Positions 23,630 through 32,246 of a DNA stretch of 64,000 nt are shown in pieces (the stretch's first letter is position 1; the number at the start of each line of letters is the position of its first letter). The notes under the pieces are model-generated. The model saw only the letters and a program-made list of their open reading frames with translations, searched no databases and was not told where the DNA came from. The translations under genes and the position numbers were made by a program. Source of the stretch: Corinectria fuckeliana (taxonomy: Eukaryota > Ascomycota > Sordariomycetes > Hypocreales > Nectriaceae); NCBI GenBank assembly GCA_019137255.1, contig WPDH01000268.1:62001-126000 (forward strand), read 5' to 3'.

Positions 23630-24213
23630 GGCGATTCGAGGGACGGTGTTTTGTGTGAGGTGATGGGAGAATCGAGCCAAGCTAATGATTTGATCAAACC
23701 GAAGCAAAGTTACAGGTGAGAAAGCGAGGAGTGAGGGGTAGAGCCATCAAGATATGTAATCCGTACAAAGGGACGGAGTCGGAAGGAAAACTGCCGGGTC
23801 CGATTCCACAACAGCCTTCGTTGCGTCAGAGGGACAGCTCATAAAGCATGCAAGACCCGCCTTCTGTTGCAAAACAACGTTCTGCAATAAATGCGCCGAG
23901 TTTGGTACGTATCTCACGAGGCCTTTGTCGAGCATCCCCCTCAAACTTGCTCATCACAGGTTGCCCGATTGGGGGCAGGCGCTAGGAATGCGGCATCGTG
24001 ATTGGGCCAATGCACCTGCGCAAGTTTGTCCGAACCTACGAGGAGGCCGAGAACTCTGAGACGATTCAGGTGTTGACGCTCGCGTGATAAAGGTCCTCCT
24101 CTGTGATGCTCATGCTATATGAGAGCGACGGATGAGTCCGTTGTCCTGCTCACCCTGTTCTTCCCCTTCGTTGCGCTTCACTGCCGAGACTGACACAACA
24201 CTCTTGCGTCAGC
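23630..24213. promoter_or_regulatory. Divergent intergenic region, superoxide dismutase and small protein
   Basis: The 584-nt gap lies between divergently read genes and should carry both promoters. No coding exon or repeat is seen and no specific stress element could be assigned with confidence. Confidence 0.4.
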
Positions 24214-24864
24214 ATGTGCGGCCCCGAAAACACAAACCGACCTCGAGGAGGAGCTCTGGTGGCCCTCAATCGTCCCATCGCCAGCGTGAGCCCTCAAAGA
24301 AACGCATACGGCGACCTGGCCTTCCATACGCCTGGCAGTCCAGGCAGTACCACGGCGACTCACGCCCGACTCACTCCTAGCGAAGTGTGCGACACGACAG
24401 AGCTCTCTGATCTCTACGTCGTAATTCAGTGAGTCTTGATGGGGGACCCATGCCGGCCTGTGCTAACCTGCGTGCGAAGCTCCAGCGGCGATCTCACGAG
24501 AAGCGCGTACCATTGCGGGCTCTTCCGCCAGTTTGCCCTTCCATCCGCCACGGCGACGCGTGACGATGACTTTCTGGAGCTTCCTCTCGACAAGCCTCTC
24601 TCCATTGAAGTCGGGAATGAGGGCATCATCGGCAGAAGAGTGTCCCTATATTCACGTCCATCGGCCGGGCGTGACATTGTTGTGGCCGAAGGCATCGTGG
24701 GCTTCAATTTCATGAGTCAAGCACCGACATCGTCACATATCATGTGCCCCCCAGATGCGCCACCCCTGAGCGTGCCAGGCAGTTCAGCGCTGGCCACAAT
24801 GCGCATGGGCAATACGCTTGCAAGGGCCAACATCGACATCATCAATTCGGGAGCCGGTAATTGA
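24214..24864 (+). CDS. Small protein of unknown function, two exons
   Basis: Proposed exons 24214-24428 and 24480-24864 give 199 aa. The evidence is a 51-nt intron with donor gtgagt, a perfect gctaac branch site and acceptor gcgaag, joining two frames that are each open for more than 70 codons (VVI then HSSGDLTRSAY). The product starts MCGPENTNRPRGG, is rich in Pro, Ser, Thr and Ala, has one moderately conserved-looking stretch ELPLDKPLSIEVGNEGIIGRR, and ends in NSGAGN. There are no signal peptide, membrane segments or known motifs. I do not recognise it; it could be lineage-specific or spurious. Confidence 0.45.
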
Positions 24865-25178
24865 GAGACGAATTTCGTCGGAGTCACGGCTGCAGGGGGG
24901 ATAAATATCTTAGTCGGGGATAGGTCGTGCAATTCGGTTCCGGGTTGAGCGAGAGGCAGACTTGCATCGAGCAAAGATCAAGGAAGAAGCGAAGATCGTT
25001 CGGATACTCGATTACAGCGCACATTGGTGCTAAATTAGAACTTAAAGATGCATTATGTACCTCCAGCGATGATGTAATTCACCAAGAATTCGCAAATTCC
25101 GGTTCGTTAATGATGGCTGTGATGAGAGCAGTGGAAGGCCAACAACCTTGATGCTGCAACATTGGCTGAGATGACTGC

Positions 25179-25423
25179 TGCGCGGGCGAAAGAAAACACG
25201 AGACAATAGCACCTTGCCGCTACGCCTACCTATACCAACTCATCCCCTTATAAAACTACATGTATTTGAACGATTAGTTTAAGCTTTAGGCTTTAATTTC
25301 GGTATTTTTATAATTATTTAACATTGTTTTGATGCTATTATTAAAGATAGTAGACGAAGGGGCTGCTTGAGGTATGGTAGGGTATAGGTTAGTTAGTATG
25401 TCTCGTGTTTTCTTTCACCCGCG
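25179..25423. mobile_element. MITE-like non-autonomous DNA transposon
   Basis: Terminal inverted repeats of 25 bp, one mismatch, lie at 25181-25205 and 25399-25423. They bracket about 190 bp of markedly AT-rich DNA with no coding potential. The 7-bp sequence TGACTGC occurs immediately outside both ends (25172-25178 and 25424-25430), as a target-site duplication would. Size, TIRs, AT-rich core and TSD are what a miniature inverted-repeat element shows. The TSD length would suit a hAT-like or related superfamily, but two extra bases on the left leave the exact boundary open. It sits about 140 bp before the start codon of a regulator gene. Confidence 0.75.
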
Positions 25424-25439
25424 TGACTGCCTCCGTTTT

Positions 25440-25451
25440 AATCACGTGATT
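25440..25451. promoter_or_regulatory. Palindrome AATCACGTGATT with E-box core
   Basis: A perfect 12-bp palindrome centred on CACGTG lies 115-126 nt before the start codon of the Zn2Cys6 gene. CACGTG is the core bound by many fungal bHLH factors. Function is inferred from sequence only. Confidence 0.4.
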
Positions 25452-25469
25452 CTCCTCCGTTATCGTATT

Positions 25470-25484
25470 CCGTAAACATTACGG
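25470..25484. promoter_or_regulatory. CCG-N9-CGG palindrome, possible Zn2Cys6 site
   Basis: CCGTAA, three bases, TTACGG forms an inverted repeat whose outer triplets are CCG and CGG separated by nine bases. Paired CGG triplets are the standard target of Zn2Cys6 dimers. It lies 82-96 nt before the start codon of such a factor, so autoregulation is possible; this is inference. Confidence 0.45.
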
Positions 25485-25565
25485 TGACCGAACGCCGAGC
25501 TTCCGCGCGGGGTCAACTCCACCCAACGCTATGTACATAGACAGACATGCCTCCCGCAAATCATC

Positions 25566-27425
25566 ATGACAACCCTAGCGAAGTCGCATAACGTTTGTAC
25601 AGGATGTCGTTCCAGGAAGAAAAAGTGCGATGTAAGACCTTCCTACGTCGTCCCCCCAAGCAACTGCTAAACAACTGCCAGGGCGGACGCCCAAGTTGCT
25701 CCTCATGTCTCAAGCGCTCCGACCTGTGTTTCTACGCCGGGGCTCCGTCTCAAGTGCTTTCCGCGTCTGCGCCGGCTGAGTGGCTTCCAACGGCCGGCTT
25801 GGGGACTCAAGGCGCCGGTCTCTGGGGGAATGGCGACAGCTACGCCACCGATGCTCTGCCCCTTGAATGGCAGTCCATGGCGCAGGAATCCAGCCAAGGA
25901 ACCGGAGCATGGCCAGGGCCAGTTCACCCCATTCAACATGAACTGCAACTTGATAATCCGCCATCTCACCTCACTGGGTTGCCAGTCCCTCAGGAATCAT
26001 CAACACCTCCCCACTCAGTTACTCTTCCCCCGCCGAGGCAGTTAAAAGAACTGGTGGACCTCTACTTCGAAAAGTTCTACCAATACCTGCCAATCCTTCA
26101 TAAACCGACCCTCCTCTCGAAACTAGAGCCTTATGATTCCAATGACTCCCTCCTTCTTTTCTCCATCATTGCCATGTCTGCGAGATCTCATCCGAACCGT
26201 GAGATCCAGAAAATGCAAGCGGGTTGGTACAACAAAGCAAAGGATCTCTTTTCCAAAGCCATCCACTCTCCAGACCATCCGCTCCAGACCATCCTAGCTG
26301 CAAATTTCATACTCTTCCAGTCACTACTCCTGACCAAGCATACAGCCGCCTGGGTGAATTCTCGGTGAAGCATGGCGGAAAGCGGTAGTTGTGGGCTGCA
26401 ACGTACAAGACGGTGGAACGCAGGCAGTGCCGGGTCTCTTCAGGCCAAACCCTTGCACCAACTGGATTGAGATGGAAGAAGGTCGAAGGGCCGTATGGAT
26501 GCTTTTTATCTTTGACCGAGGCATGTGCTTCCCCGTTGGGCTGACGCACACAATCGACGATCGCCAGCTGCGGATTAATTTCCCCATGGACGACGATGCC
26601 TTCCAGTCTACGGCCGCGCCAACCACAGAACCCTCCGTCCAGTACACCTCGAATCTTGGACGGCTCATAACATTGGTCCAGGAAAAGGCTCGAAGGAAGA
26701 CGGCAACACTGATGCAGTTTATCATGCTTGCTTACGTTTTCCTCGGACGTGTATCCGAGCGCATCTACACCCTCGACTTCGATTCGGAGGAGCAGAAGCC
26801 TCACCTCGATGCGTTAACAGCGAACCTCCTGAGGATACGCCTCATGCTACCTCGCTCCGCCACCGATCTCTCGGCAGCAGACTACCGCGACTTTGGCTAC
26901 GTCGTCTGGCTCAACGCCATAATGAACGTAAGCGCAATCCTCCTCTACCACAGGCCCCTCCTCGAAGGCGAGACTCTCGACGGGCAGAGCGACCTCGCGA
27001 CCAACTGGCCGCACTGCATCGCCGCAGCCCGGAATACCATATCCATGATCCGAGATGCTTCCAGGGCTTCAACAGACGTCGTCATCAACGGCCACATCTC
27101 TTCGCCGCTCTTTGCGTGTGGCCGTATCCTGGCAATGGAGTACCAATGCCCCTCTTCTTCACGCAAGTCAACATCTGCCAATACCACGGCTTCAAAGGAT
27201 CCCGCGTTACGGGACGACCTTGAAATCCTAGTTTTCACGTTCGAGCGGATGAAGGAAGGACTCCCAGGCGTAGGCAGAAAGTTCCGCAATGGCCTAGTCT
27301 ATTGTTTGCGGGAAGATAAGGCGCTCGTCCTTGTACACAAAGCCAAGGGATCCAGCGAGTTGATCAAATCGTGTTCCAGCTGGGACTTGGTTGATGATTA
27401 CGAAGGGATTGAGTTTTCACTTTAA
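25566..27425 (+). CDS. Zn2Cys6 transcription factor with fungal MHR domain; frame broken
   Basis: Fungus-specific DNA-binding regulator. Exon 1 is 25566-25631; a short intron (25632-25681, gtaaga...gccag) joins it in frame to GGRPSC. The binuclear zinc cluster spans residues 11-38 with exact spacing C-X2-C-X6-C-X6-C-X2-C-X6-C (VCTGCRSRKKKCD, then CSSCLKRSDLC). A Pro/Ser-rich linker follows, then the fungal-specific regulatory domain from RQLKELVDLYFEKFYQYLPILHKPTL, continuing to WIEMEEGRRAVWMLFIFDR and beyond. Around 26354-26358 the frame shifts: in frame 0 the protein ends at TGA 26366-26368, but one base later the domain continues without interruption as ILGEAWRKAVVVGCNVQ to the stop at 27425 (about 600 aa if read through). 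No splice signals explain it. It is a one-base insertion, either an assembly error or a real inactivating change. Converges on an SDR gene 38 nt away. Confidence 0.88.
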
Positions 27426-27463
27426 AGGAGTGTATTGTTACATGCTCTTTTCAGCACCCAGGC

Positions 27464-28285
27464 TCAAATGCTCAAGTCAGCATCCTTGCTGTCGCCAACC
27501 AACCTTCCTCCATCTGCACTCACAGACGTACCAGTCGCAAACGTGCTCTTCATAAAGTAGAGGTACACCTCGGCCATCTCCTCGGGCGTTCCAACACTCC
27601 GCGTGATAGTGTCCCTCCTCATCGACTCCAGCGCCATTTCCCTCCGCTCCTCTGGAATGCTGTCGAAAAGCTCCGTGTGGATAGCTCCAGGGATGGCACA
27701 GTTGACACGCACGGGCTTCAAGTCGATGGCCAGGCCTCGGGCGAGAGACTCTGCGCCGCCGCTGATGCTGGCAAGGACAGACCACCCGGGGCTCGGACGC
27801 CAGGACATGGTCCCGCCGGTGAGGGTGAGCGAGCTGGAAGAGCTTTGCTTGATGTAGCCAGGGAGATGCTTGGCGAGGATGATCGCACCCGTCATGCGCA
27901 CCATGCCAACCTTGGGGATGTCCTCGGGGACGACCTTGTCCAAGCTGTAGGTCCTGACAGCATCGCCAGCTGTGAAAACGACATGGTCGATCTTGCCGCC
28001 ATCTGCAGCAAATTCCAAAAGGTTCTTCACATTGTCATCGATGGTCTCGGGGTTGGACAGGTCACACGTCTTTCCTGAGATCTGGCGCGGCGGGAGGTTG
28101 GCCGCCTCGACGTGCTTCTTCAGGCGCTCCACGGCCTTGTCCAGCTTGGCCTGGTTGGAGCTGCTAATGATGACGTCGGCACCGTGCTCGAGGACTCCCT
28201 CTGCGACGGCGAAGCCGATTCCACTCGAGCCGCCGAGGACGAGGACGCGCTGGTTGTGCAGCTTGTTGATGAACTTGGGGGCCAT
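27464..28285 (-). CDS. Short-chain dehydrogenase-fold protein without the catalytic Tyr-Lys pair
   Basis: A 273-aa single-exon Rossmann protein. The N-terminal dinucleotide motif is LVLGGSSGIGFAVAEG (Gly-rich, about residues 15-30); CDLSNPETID marks the acidic/adenine region; the usual NAG motif reads FTAGDAVR, and GTMSWRPSPGW holds the catalytic-Ser region. The expected active-site Tyr-X3-Lys is absent: aligned on the following ESLARGLAIDLKPVRVNCAIPG, the positions are Leu and Ser (SVLASISGGAESL). VNCAIPGAIHTELF and the C-terminal SADGGRLVGD are otherwise normal. The protein may be a non-catalytic paralogue, or use other residues, as some SDR relatives do. It converges on the Zn2Cys6 regulator and could be its target, but that is inference. 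Confidence 0.85.
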   Translation of the reverse strand: MAPKFINKLHNQRVLVLGGSSGIGFAVAEGVLEHGADVIISSSNQAKLDKAVERLKKHVEAANLPPRQISGKTCDLSNPETIDDNVKNLLEFAADGGKIDHVVFTAGDAVRTYSLDKVVPEDIPKVGMVRMTGAIILAKHLPGYIKQSSSSSLTLTGGTMSWRPSPGWSVLASISGGAESLARGLAIDLKPVRVNCAIPGAIHTELFDSIPEERREMALESMRRDTITRSVGTPEEMAEVYLYFMKSTFATGTSVSADGGRLVGDSKDADLSI

Positions 28286-29211
28286 GGTTCAGACTGAGGC
28301 AAGATGGTACCTGGTAGGTGGAAGTATATAATCTCGTGTGGAGAAGAAGGCAGTGTTTGTGTTTGAGGTGTTCTGGCTGGTGATCCCAGGTTGAGTCTCT
28401 CTTGGAGATATCCGTCTCTTATAAACATGTCGTCGCCGCGATGAGTAGCCGCTCTCGGTGTTCACCGCGGCGACAAGCCCGCAAGCGTCGGCGACGGACC
28501 GCTAGCGGCGCCGCTCTCAGTGCTCCACAATACCCGGAGGTAACGGCCGTAAGAACAATCCAAATTGTCAACCCGCGCTTTCGTCCGGCGATGTTGGAGT
28601 TCACAGGATGATGTGACAGTGCGCTCTCCCGCATTAGTATCATAGGAAACAGGTATCGAGAGTGCCTTCGTAAACGCTGTGCTCCGTTCGTCTGCCCGCC
28701 TGCATTCGCCGGAACCCACCCATGTCCGTATGAGACGGTAGAACAACACTGCAAGTAAAGCATAAGCCACAGCTTGTCCAGACAACGGCCAACGCGTTCA
28801 GTCAATGCCATCATCCAACGTGTGCAGTCCTCTCTATCCTGCCTTGGGCGTTGATTGACGGAAACGCCTTGGCCAAATTGCCATTGATTCACTCAGCCAC
28901 ACAGCACAGCCACACGATGCCATTCATTCACTTGCGAGAAGCGTCATCGCCCAGCCTCTCCCTCCCTCACGCGCTTCGCCAACCAACCAGAGAATGTGAA
29001 GCAGAGGCCCGGCGGCCCAGCAGCGGGCCTGCCCCCTTCTGCCTGCTCCTCTGAATCAAGTCTCTCTGCCCCCCCCAGGGAATGTCGTCGGCCACGTACA
29101 ACAACAAAAGGGGCGGCACAGCTTTGGGCGGTCTGGTTCTGTTGAGAAATGCCGCTGTAGCGAAGCCAGTCATCCCCATCCCACCGCCTTTTTGGACTCG
29201 ACCAAAGCATC
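28286..29211. promoter_or_regulatory. Divergent upstream region, SDR and MUG113-like genes
   Basis: This 926-nt gap separates divergent genes. Near the SDR side lies a GC-rich patch with nested inverted repeats (see 28432-28515). No coding exon or RNA gene is supported. Confidence 0.4.
28432..28515. promoter_or_regulatory. GC-rich inverted repeats with clustered CGG triplets
   Basis: GTCGCCGCG at 28432-28440 is matched by CGCGGCGAC at 28466-28474, 25 bp apart, and a perfect 12-bp palindrome AGCGGCGCCGCT follows at 28504-28515. CGG/CCG triplets are frequent between them. The patch lies about 150-230 nt before the SDR start, where promoter elements are expected. A Zn2Cys6 factor lies on the other side of that gene. 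Confidence 0.4.
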
Positions 29212-30483
29212 ATGCCCTTTGTCGCCAACACGCCCGAATCGTTCCTCGGCCGCAACGACTCCCTGAATCCGAGCGCGACATGTCGGGGCATCACCTCCAA
29301 CGGCCGTCCTTGTCGGCGCCCGGTCGCTGCGGCCAAAGCTGCCACCCTCACGCCCCGCCGACGACCCTCGACGCCCGACCCCAGCGATGAGAGCCTGTAC
29401 TGCTGGCAGCACAAGGAGCAGGCGAGTCTGTCTGCAAAGTCGAGCCCGGGGCCGAGGGGCACGGCGACGCCCATCCTCGAAGGCCGCACCAGCATCGACA
29501 CGCTGGCGGATCGTCTTGGGCTGGTGGACCTGCAGGAGAAGTCCAAGAGGAAGACCGGCCAGGGCAGGCCAGCGAACGGAAGCGTGGGTGGGGAATGCAA
29601 GCCGGCCAAGACGACACGGCCAAGGCCGGCCAAGTCGCTCCAGTTCTGCTTCTGCTTCTCGGTCCCGCTAGACGAAGTCCAGGAGAATCGCCCTCCACGG
29701 CCACAGCCCCGGCCGGTGCAGCGAACTTCGATACCCGTCCCAGCCTCAAGACGGAGCTCGATGCCGCAGTCCAACTCGAGAGCCTCGCGCCAGCGGCTGA
29801 ATGCGTCGACGGCATCGCCAGGGAAGAGCTCCAACCGGACTCGGCGATCCACCGCCTCTCAGACGGCGCAGGTCAAGGACCTGATCCCCGACACCCTGGA
29901 TCCGCCCACCGCGTCGGCTCTGATGACGGAGGTGGCGCGGCCGTACGTCGACTCGGAGGAACCAGGCTTCGTATACATGTTCTGGCTCACGCCGGCGTCC
30001 GACTCGGCCCCGCCCGTGGACGCCGCACGGTCGCTCCTCGCACCGCCGTCACCCGCGGGTGGCACGCGGTCCCGGCGGCCCAGCGACGTCATGTCGCGCT
30101 TCGCGGACCAGAGCAGCGCGGCCAAGGACAAGGACAAGCGCATGGTGCTGAAGATCGGGCGCGCCGCCAACGTGCAGCGGCGCATGAACCAGTGGCAGCG
30201 GCAGTGCGGGTACGGCATCGAGATGCTGCGCTACTACCCGTACCTGGCCGGGTCCCGCGAGTCGTCGGGCGTGGTGCCGCACATGACGCCGCACTGCAAG
30301 CGCGTCGAGCGGCTGGTGCACATCGAGCTTGCCGGGATGGGCCTGCGCGCCAACAAGGACAACTGCGAGGCCTGCGGGAGGGACCATCGGGAGTGGTTTG
30401 AGGTGGAGGCGACGAGGGATGGCGTCCGGAAGGTGGACGAAGTGATACGGCGGTGGGTGGATTGGGATGAAGCAAACTCTTGA
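29212..30483 (+). CDS. T5orf172/DUF1766 (MUG113-like) GIY-YIG-fold protein
   Basis: A 423-aa protein without visible introns. The C-terminal third carries the domain shared with phage T5 Orf172 and fission-yeast meiotically upregulated Mug113, a branch of the GIY-YIG nuclease fold: FVYMFWLTP (strand with the Y of the GIY part, about residue 255), LKIGRAANVQRRMNQWQRQCG (Arg in the position of the catalytic Arg), YYPYLAG, RVERLVHIELAGMG (Glu in the usual catalytic helix), and CEACGRDHREWFEV (C-X2-C-X3-H). The N-terminus has a second Cys/His cluster, TCRGITSNGRPCRRP ... YCWQHKEQ, that looks like a small zinc-binding motif. A basic Ser/Pro/Arg-rich linker (about residues 130-240) joins the two. 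Nuclease activity is inferred from the fold; the biological role of fungal members is unknown to me. Confidence 0.85.
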   Translation: MPFVANTPESFLGRNDSLNPSATCRGITSNGRPCRRPVAAAKAATLTPRRRPSTPDPSDESLYCWQHKEQASLSAKSSPGPRGTATPILEGRTSIDTLADRLGLVDLQEKSKRKTGQGRPANGSVGGECKPAKTTRPRPAKSLQFCFCFSVPLDEVQENRPPRPQPRPVQRTSIPVPASRRSSMPQSNSRASRQRLNASTASPGKSSNRTRRSTASQTAQVKDLIPDTLDPPTASALMTEVARPYVDSEEPGFVYMFWLTPASDSAPPVDAARSLLAPPSPAGGTRSRRPSDVMSRFADQSSAAKDKDKRMVLKIGRAANVQRRMNQWQRQCGYGIEMLRYYPYLAGSRESSGVVPHMTPHCKRVERLVHIELAGMGLRANKDNCEACGRDHREWFEVEATRDGVRKVDEVIRRWVDWDEANS

Positions 30484-30743
30484 GACTATAAGACGCGGTT
30501 GTATTTTCTAAAAGACAGCGAAAACACAGATGTCCGTCCATGAACCGCCAGGGATCCCAAGTCACAAGCGTCAGTACTCTTGATTGAAACTCGCCAGCTA
30601 AAATTGTTTTCAAACTGATGTGTGCGGATTTCCTCCGTCACGTTGCCCAAAGCATCGCAAATAACCCAAGTCTCGAAGCAAAAAGCAGTGTCCCTGGGGA
30701 ACATAGGCGATAGGATCACACAGTTCTTCCATTAAATCACCAC

Positions 30744-30814
30744 GGTCGCGTGGCCCAATGGCAAGGCGTCTGACTACGAATCAGGAGATCGTGGGTTCGA
30801 GCCCCACCGTGACC
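30744..30814 (+). tRNA. tRNA-Arg (anticodon ACG), intronless
   Basis: A full cloverleaf can be drawn. The acceptor stem GGTCGCG pairs with CGTGACC (one G-U). The D arm contains the A-box-like TGGCCCAATGG; the anticodon stem CTGA/TCAG encloses the seven-base loop CTACGAA, giving anticodon ACG (read as ICG, Arg CGN); the T arm is GTGGG-TTCGAGC-CCCAC with an intact B box. No intron. CCA is not encoded. Confidence 0.95.
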
Positions 30815-30816
30815 TT

Positions 30817-30825
30817 CCTTTTTGC
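30817..30825 (+). terminator. RNA polymerase III T-run after tRNA-Arg
   Basis: A run of five T residues (30821-30825) begins seven bases after the tRNA end, which is the usual RNA polymerase III stop. Confidence 0.75.
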
Positions 30826-31564
30826 CCTTGTCTTACACTAGATACATAGTGTTTATTTGCCATCTTGCAAGTAACTCTACTCTGTAAAGTCATTTGAATT
30901 ACTACGGGCGCACGGCTCAATGTGTATGCTCGTTTGACTTATAATAATATCTGCTACCTAGGCTTCTATATCTTAACGTAAGGGATTGGCCCCGAGAACC
31001 AAGCGAAGGGGTCTCAACCTCGCTATAGGGTTGTTGAGGTCTTTATAGGACCACTAAATTACAGAAGACACTGGCTAAGGCTACTTTAATCAGAATGAAC
31101 AAGCTCTAACAACACATTAAGCACGGGGCTCCATTGCTTCTGAGCCTTGGCGCTGCAGCCCTTTGACAATGGCCAGAGTACCTAGCCCGGAGCACGACTG
31201 CCACGGATTGCTTTCCTACAGGGTAACGCACCCGCATTGCGAGGCTTTTGTGAGATGTAATATGTGCTATAGACATGGGAAGACTCAGTGTTGATCGAGC
31301 TCCCCGAAATTTCCACCACGAGTTCAAACCCGCTCTAAGTGCTCTATCTAAGAGTTTGAAGGTGAGAATGACGGTTGATAAAATATCAAGGGCATTATTG
31401 TATGGACGAGAGTGATAATCACAAGATAAAGGCTCAGTATAAAAAGGTTGCAACCTACACTGTGATAGGATAAAAGAACTAAAGAAGAGCCATCACCAAG
31501 GAGCCTAGTCTCAAACAATTCTGCGCAACTTGTCTCGCTTCGGGCCGATGACTACCTACTCAGG
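30826..31564. other. AT-rich tract downstream of the tRNA, possible retroelement relic
   Basis: About 730 nt of AT-rich DNA, with stops in all frames, separates the tRNA from the next coding-like block. At 31433-31443 there is a TATAAAAA-type box followed by the perfect palindrome GGTTGCAACC (31446-31455). LTRs often insert next to tRNA genes and contain such promoters, but no direct terminal repeats could be found by eye. Confidence 0.3.
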
Positions 31565-31568
31565 TCAA

Positions 31569-32018
31569 CTAAGGAATCTTCCAAGAATGTCCGTAGTGTG
31601 GGCTGCCCGGTTCGGGCGGAGGCTTCGTAGATGTGTTCGAAACATGCCAGTCTCGGGCTCTAGGCTCTGCCATCCATCCATCCAGTGCCCTCCGCGGTAA
31701 TACTCGGAGGAGGGTCTCGGCGACTGCTTCGATCGATCCGATGAAAGGCAAATGCATCGAGGCTGCGTGGGACTTGATGTGTCGCACCAGGTCCGGAGAA
31801 ATTCCCTGGGATTCGCGGAAATGGTAAGAGAGTTAGTCTTTGTTGAACAGAAGACGAGGACTACAGAAACAAACGACGAGCCCGGGGTTGACGTTGAAGA
31901 TGGAGCAATGAGGCTCGGAGCACATGGTGCTTGTTCGGGACCGTGCTCCACTCCAACGCCGCCGACTACATTCCTAGTAACACCTGGAGGGAGATCTCTT
32001 AGACACGGGGTATTATAT
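31569..32018 (-). CDS. Possible gene or gene remnant, two exons, no start codon found
   Basis: Two open stretches join through a textbook 59-nt intron (31806-31864: GTAGTC donor, GACTAAC branch site, CCCAG acceptor): upstream SKRDLPPGVTRNVVGGV ... STPGSSFVS, downstream GISPDLVRHIKSHAASMH ... SIEAVAETLLRVLPRRALDG and a stop at 31569-31571. The joined text reads like protein. No ATG exists in the upstream exon before an in-frame stop near 32018, so either a further 5' exon was missed or this is a decayed copy. I recognise no family. Confidence 0.3.
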
Positions 32019-32246
32019 ATATGCTCCTAGAAGTATAGCCTCAATACATACAGTTCCAGGCACTTACTACAGCAGCTGCGGGAACAGGGAACCAGAGTTC
32101 AGAATTGAGAAGCGTGTCCGCCCAGGCGCCGATCTACGAAACCACCCGTTCTACTACAAAAATGCTCATCAATCATAACAATGTCTCCAGCCCACGCCCT
32201 GTCAGCTTCCCGTCGCCTCAGCCCGCCGCCCCTTATACAGACCACT

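Larger units (their letters stand above)
24865..25565. promoter_or_regulatory. Upstream region of the Zn2Cys6 gene, with a MITE insertion
   Basis: This 701-nt gap contains the inverted-repeat element at 25179-25423 and, between that element and the regulator start, two short palindromes (25440-25451 and 25470-25484) that may bind regulators. No coding exon is seen. Confidence 0.5.

Noticed and set aside
29595..30401. Alternative plus-strand frame of 268 codons inside the T5orf172 gene
   Set aside because: Ala/Arg/Gly-rich out-of-frame reading of the same exon; the other frame carries the domain.
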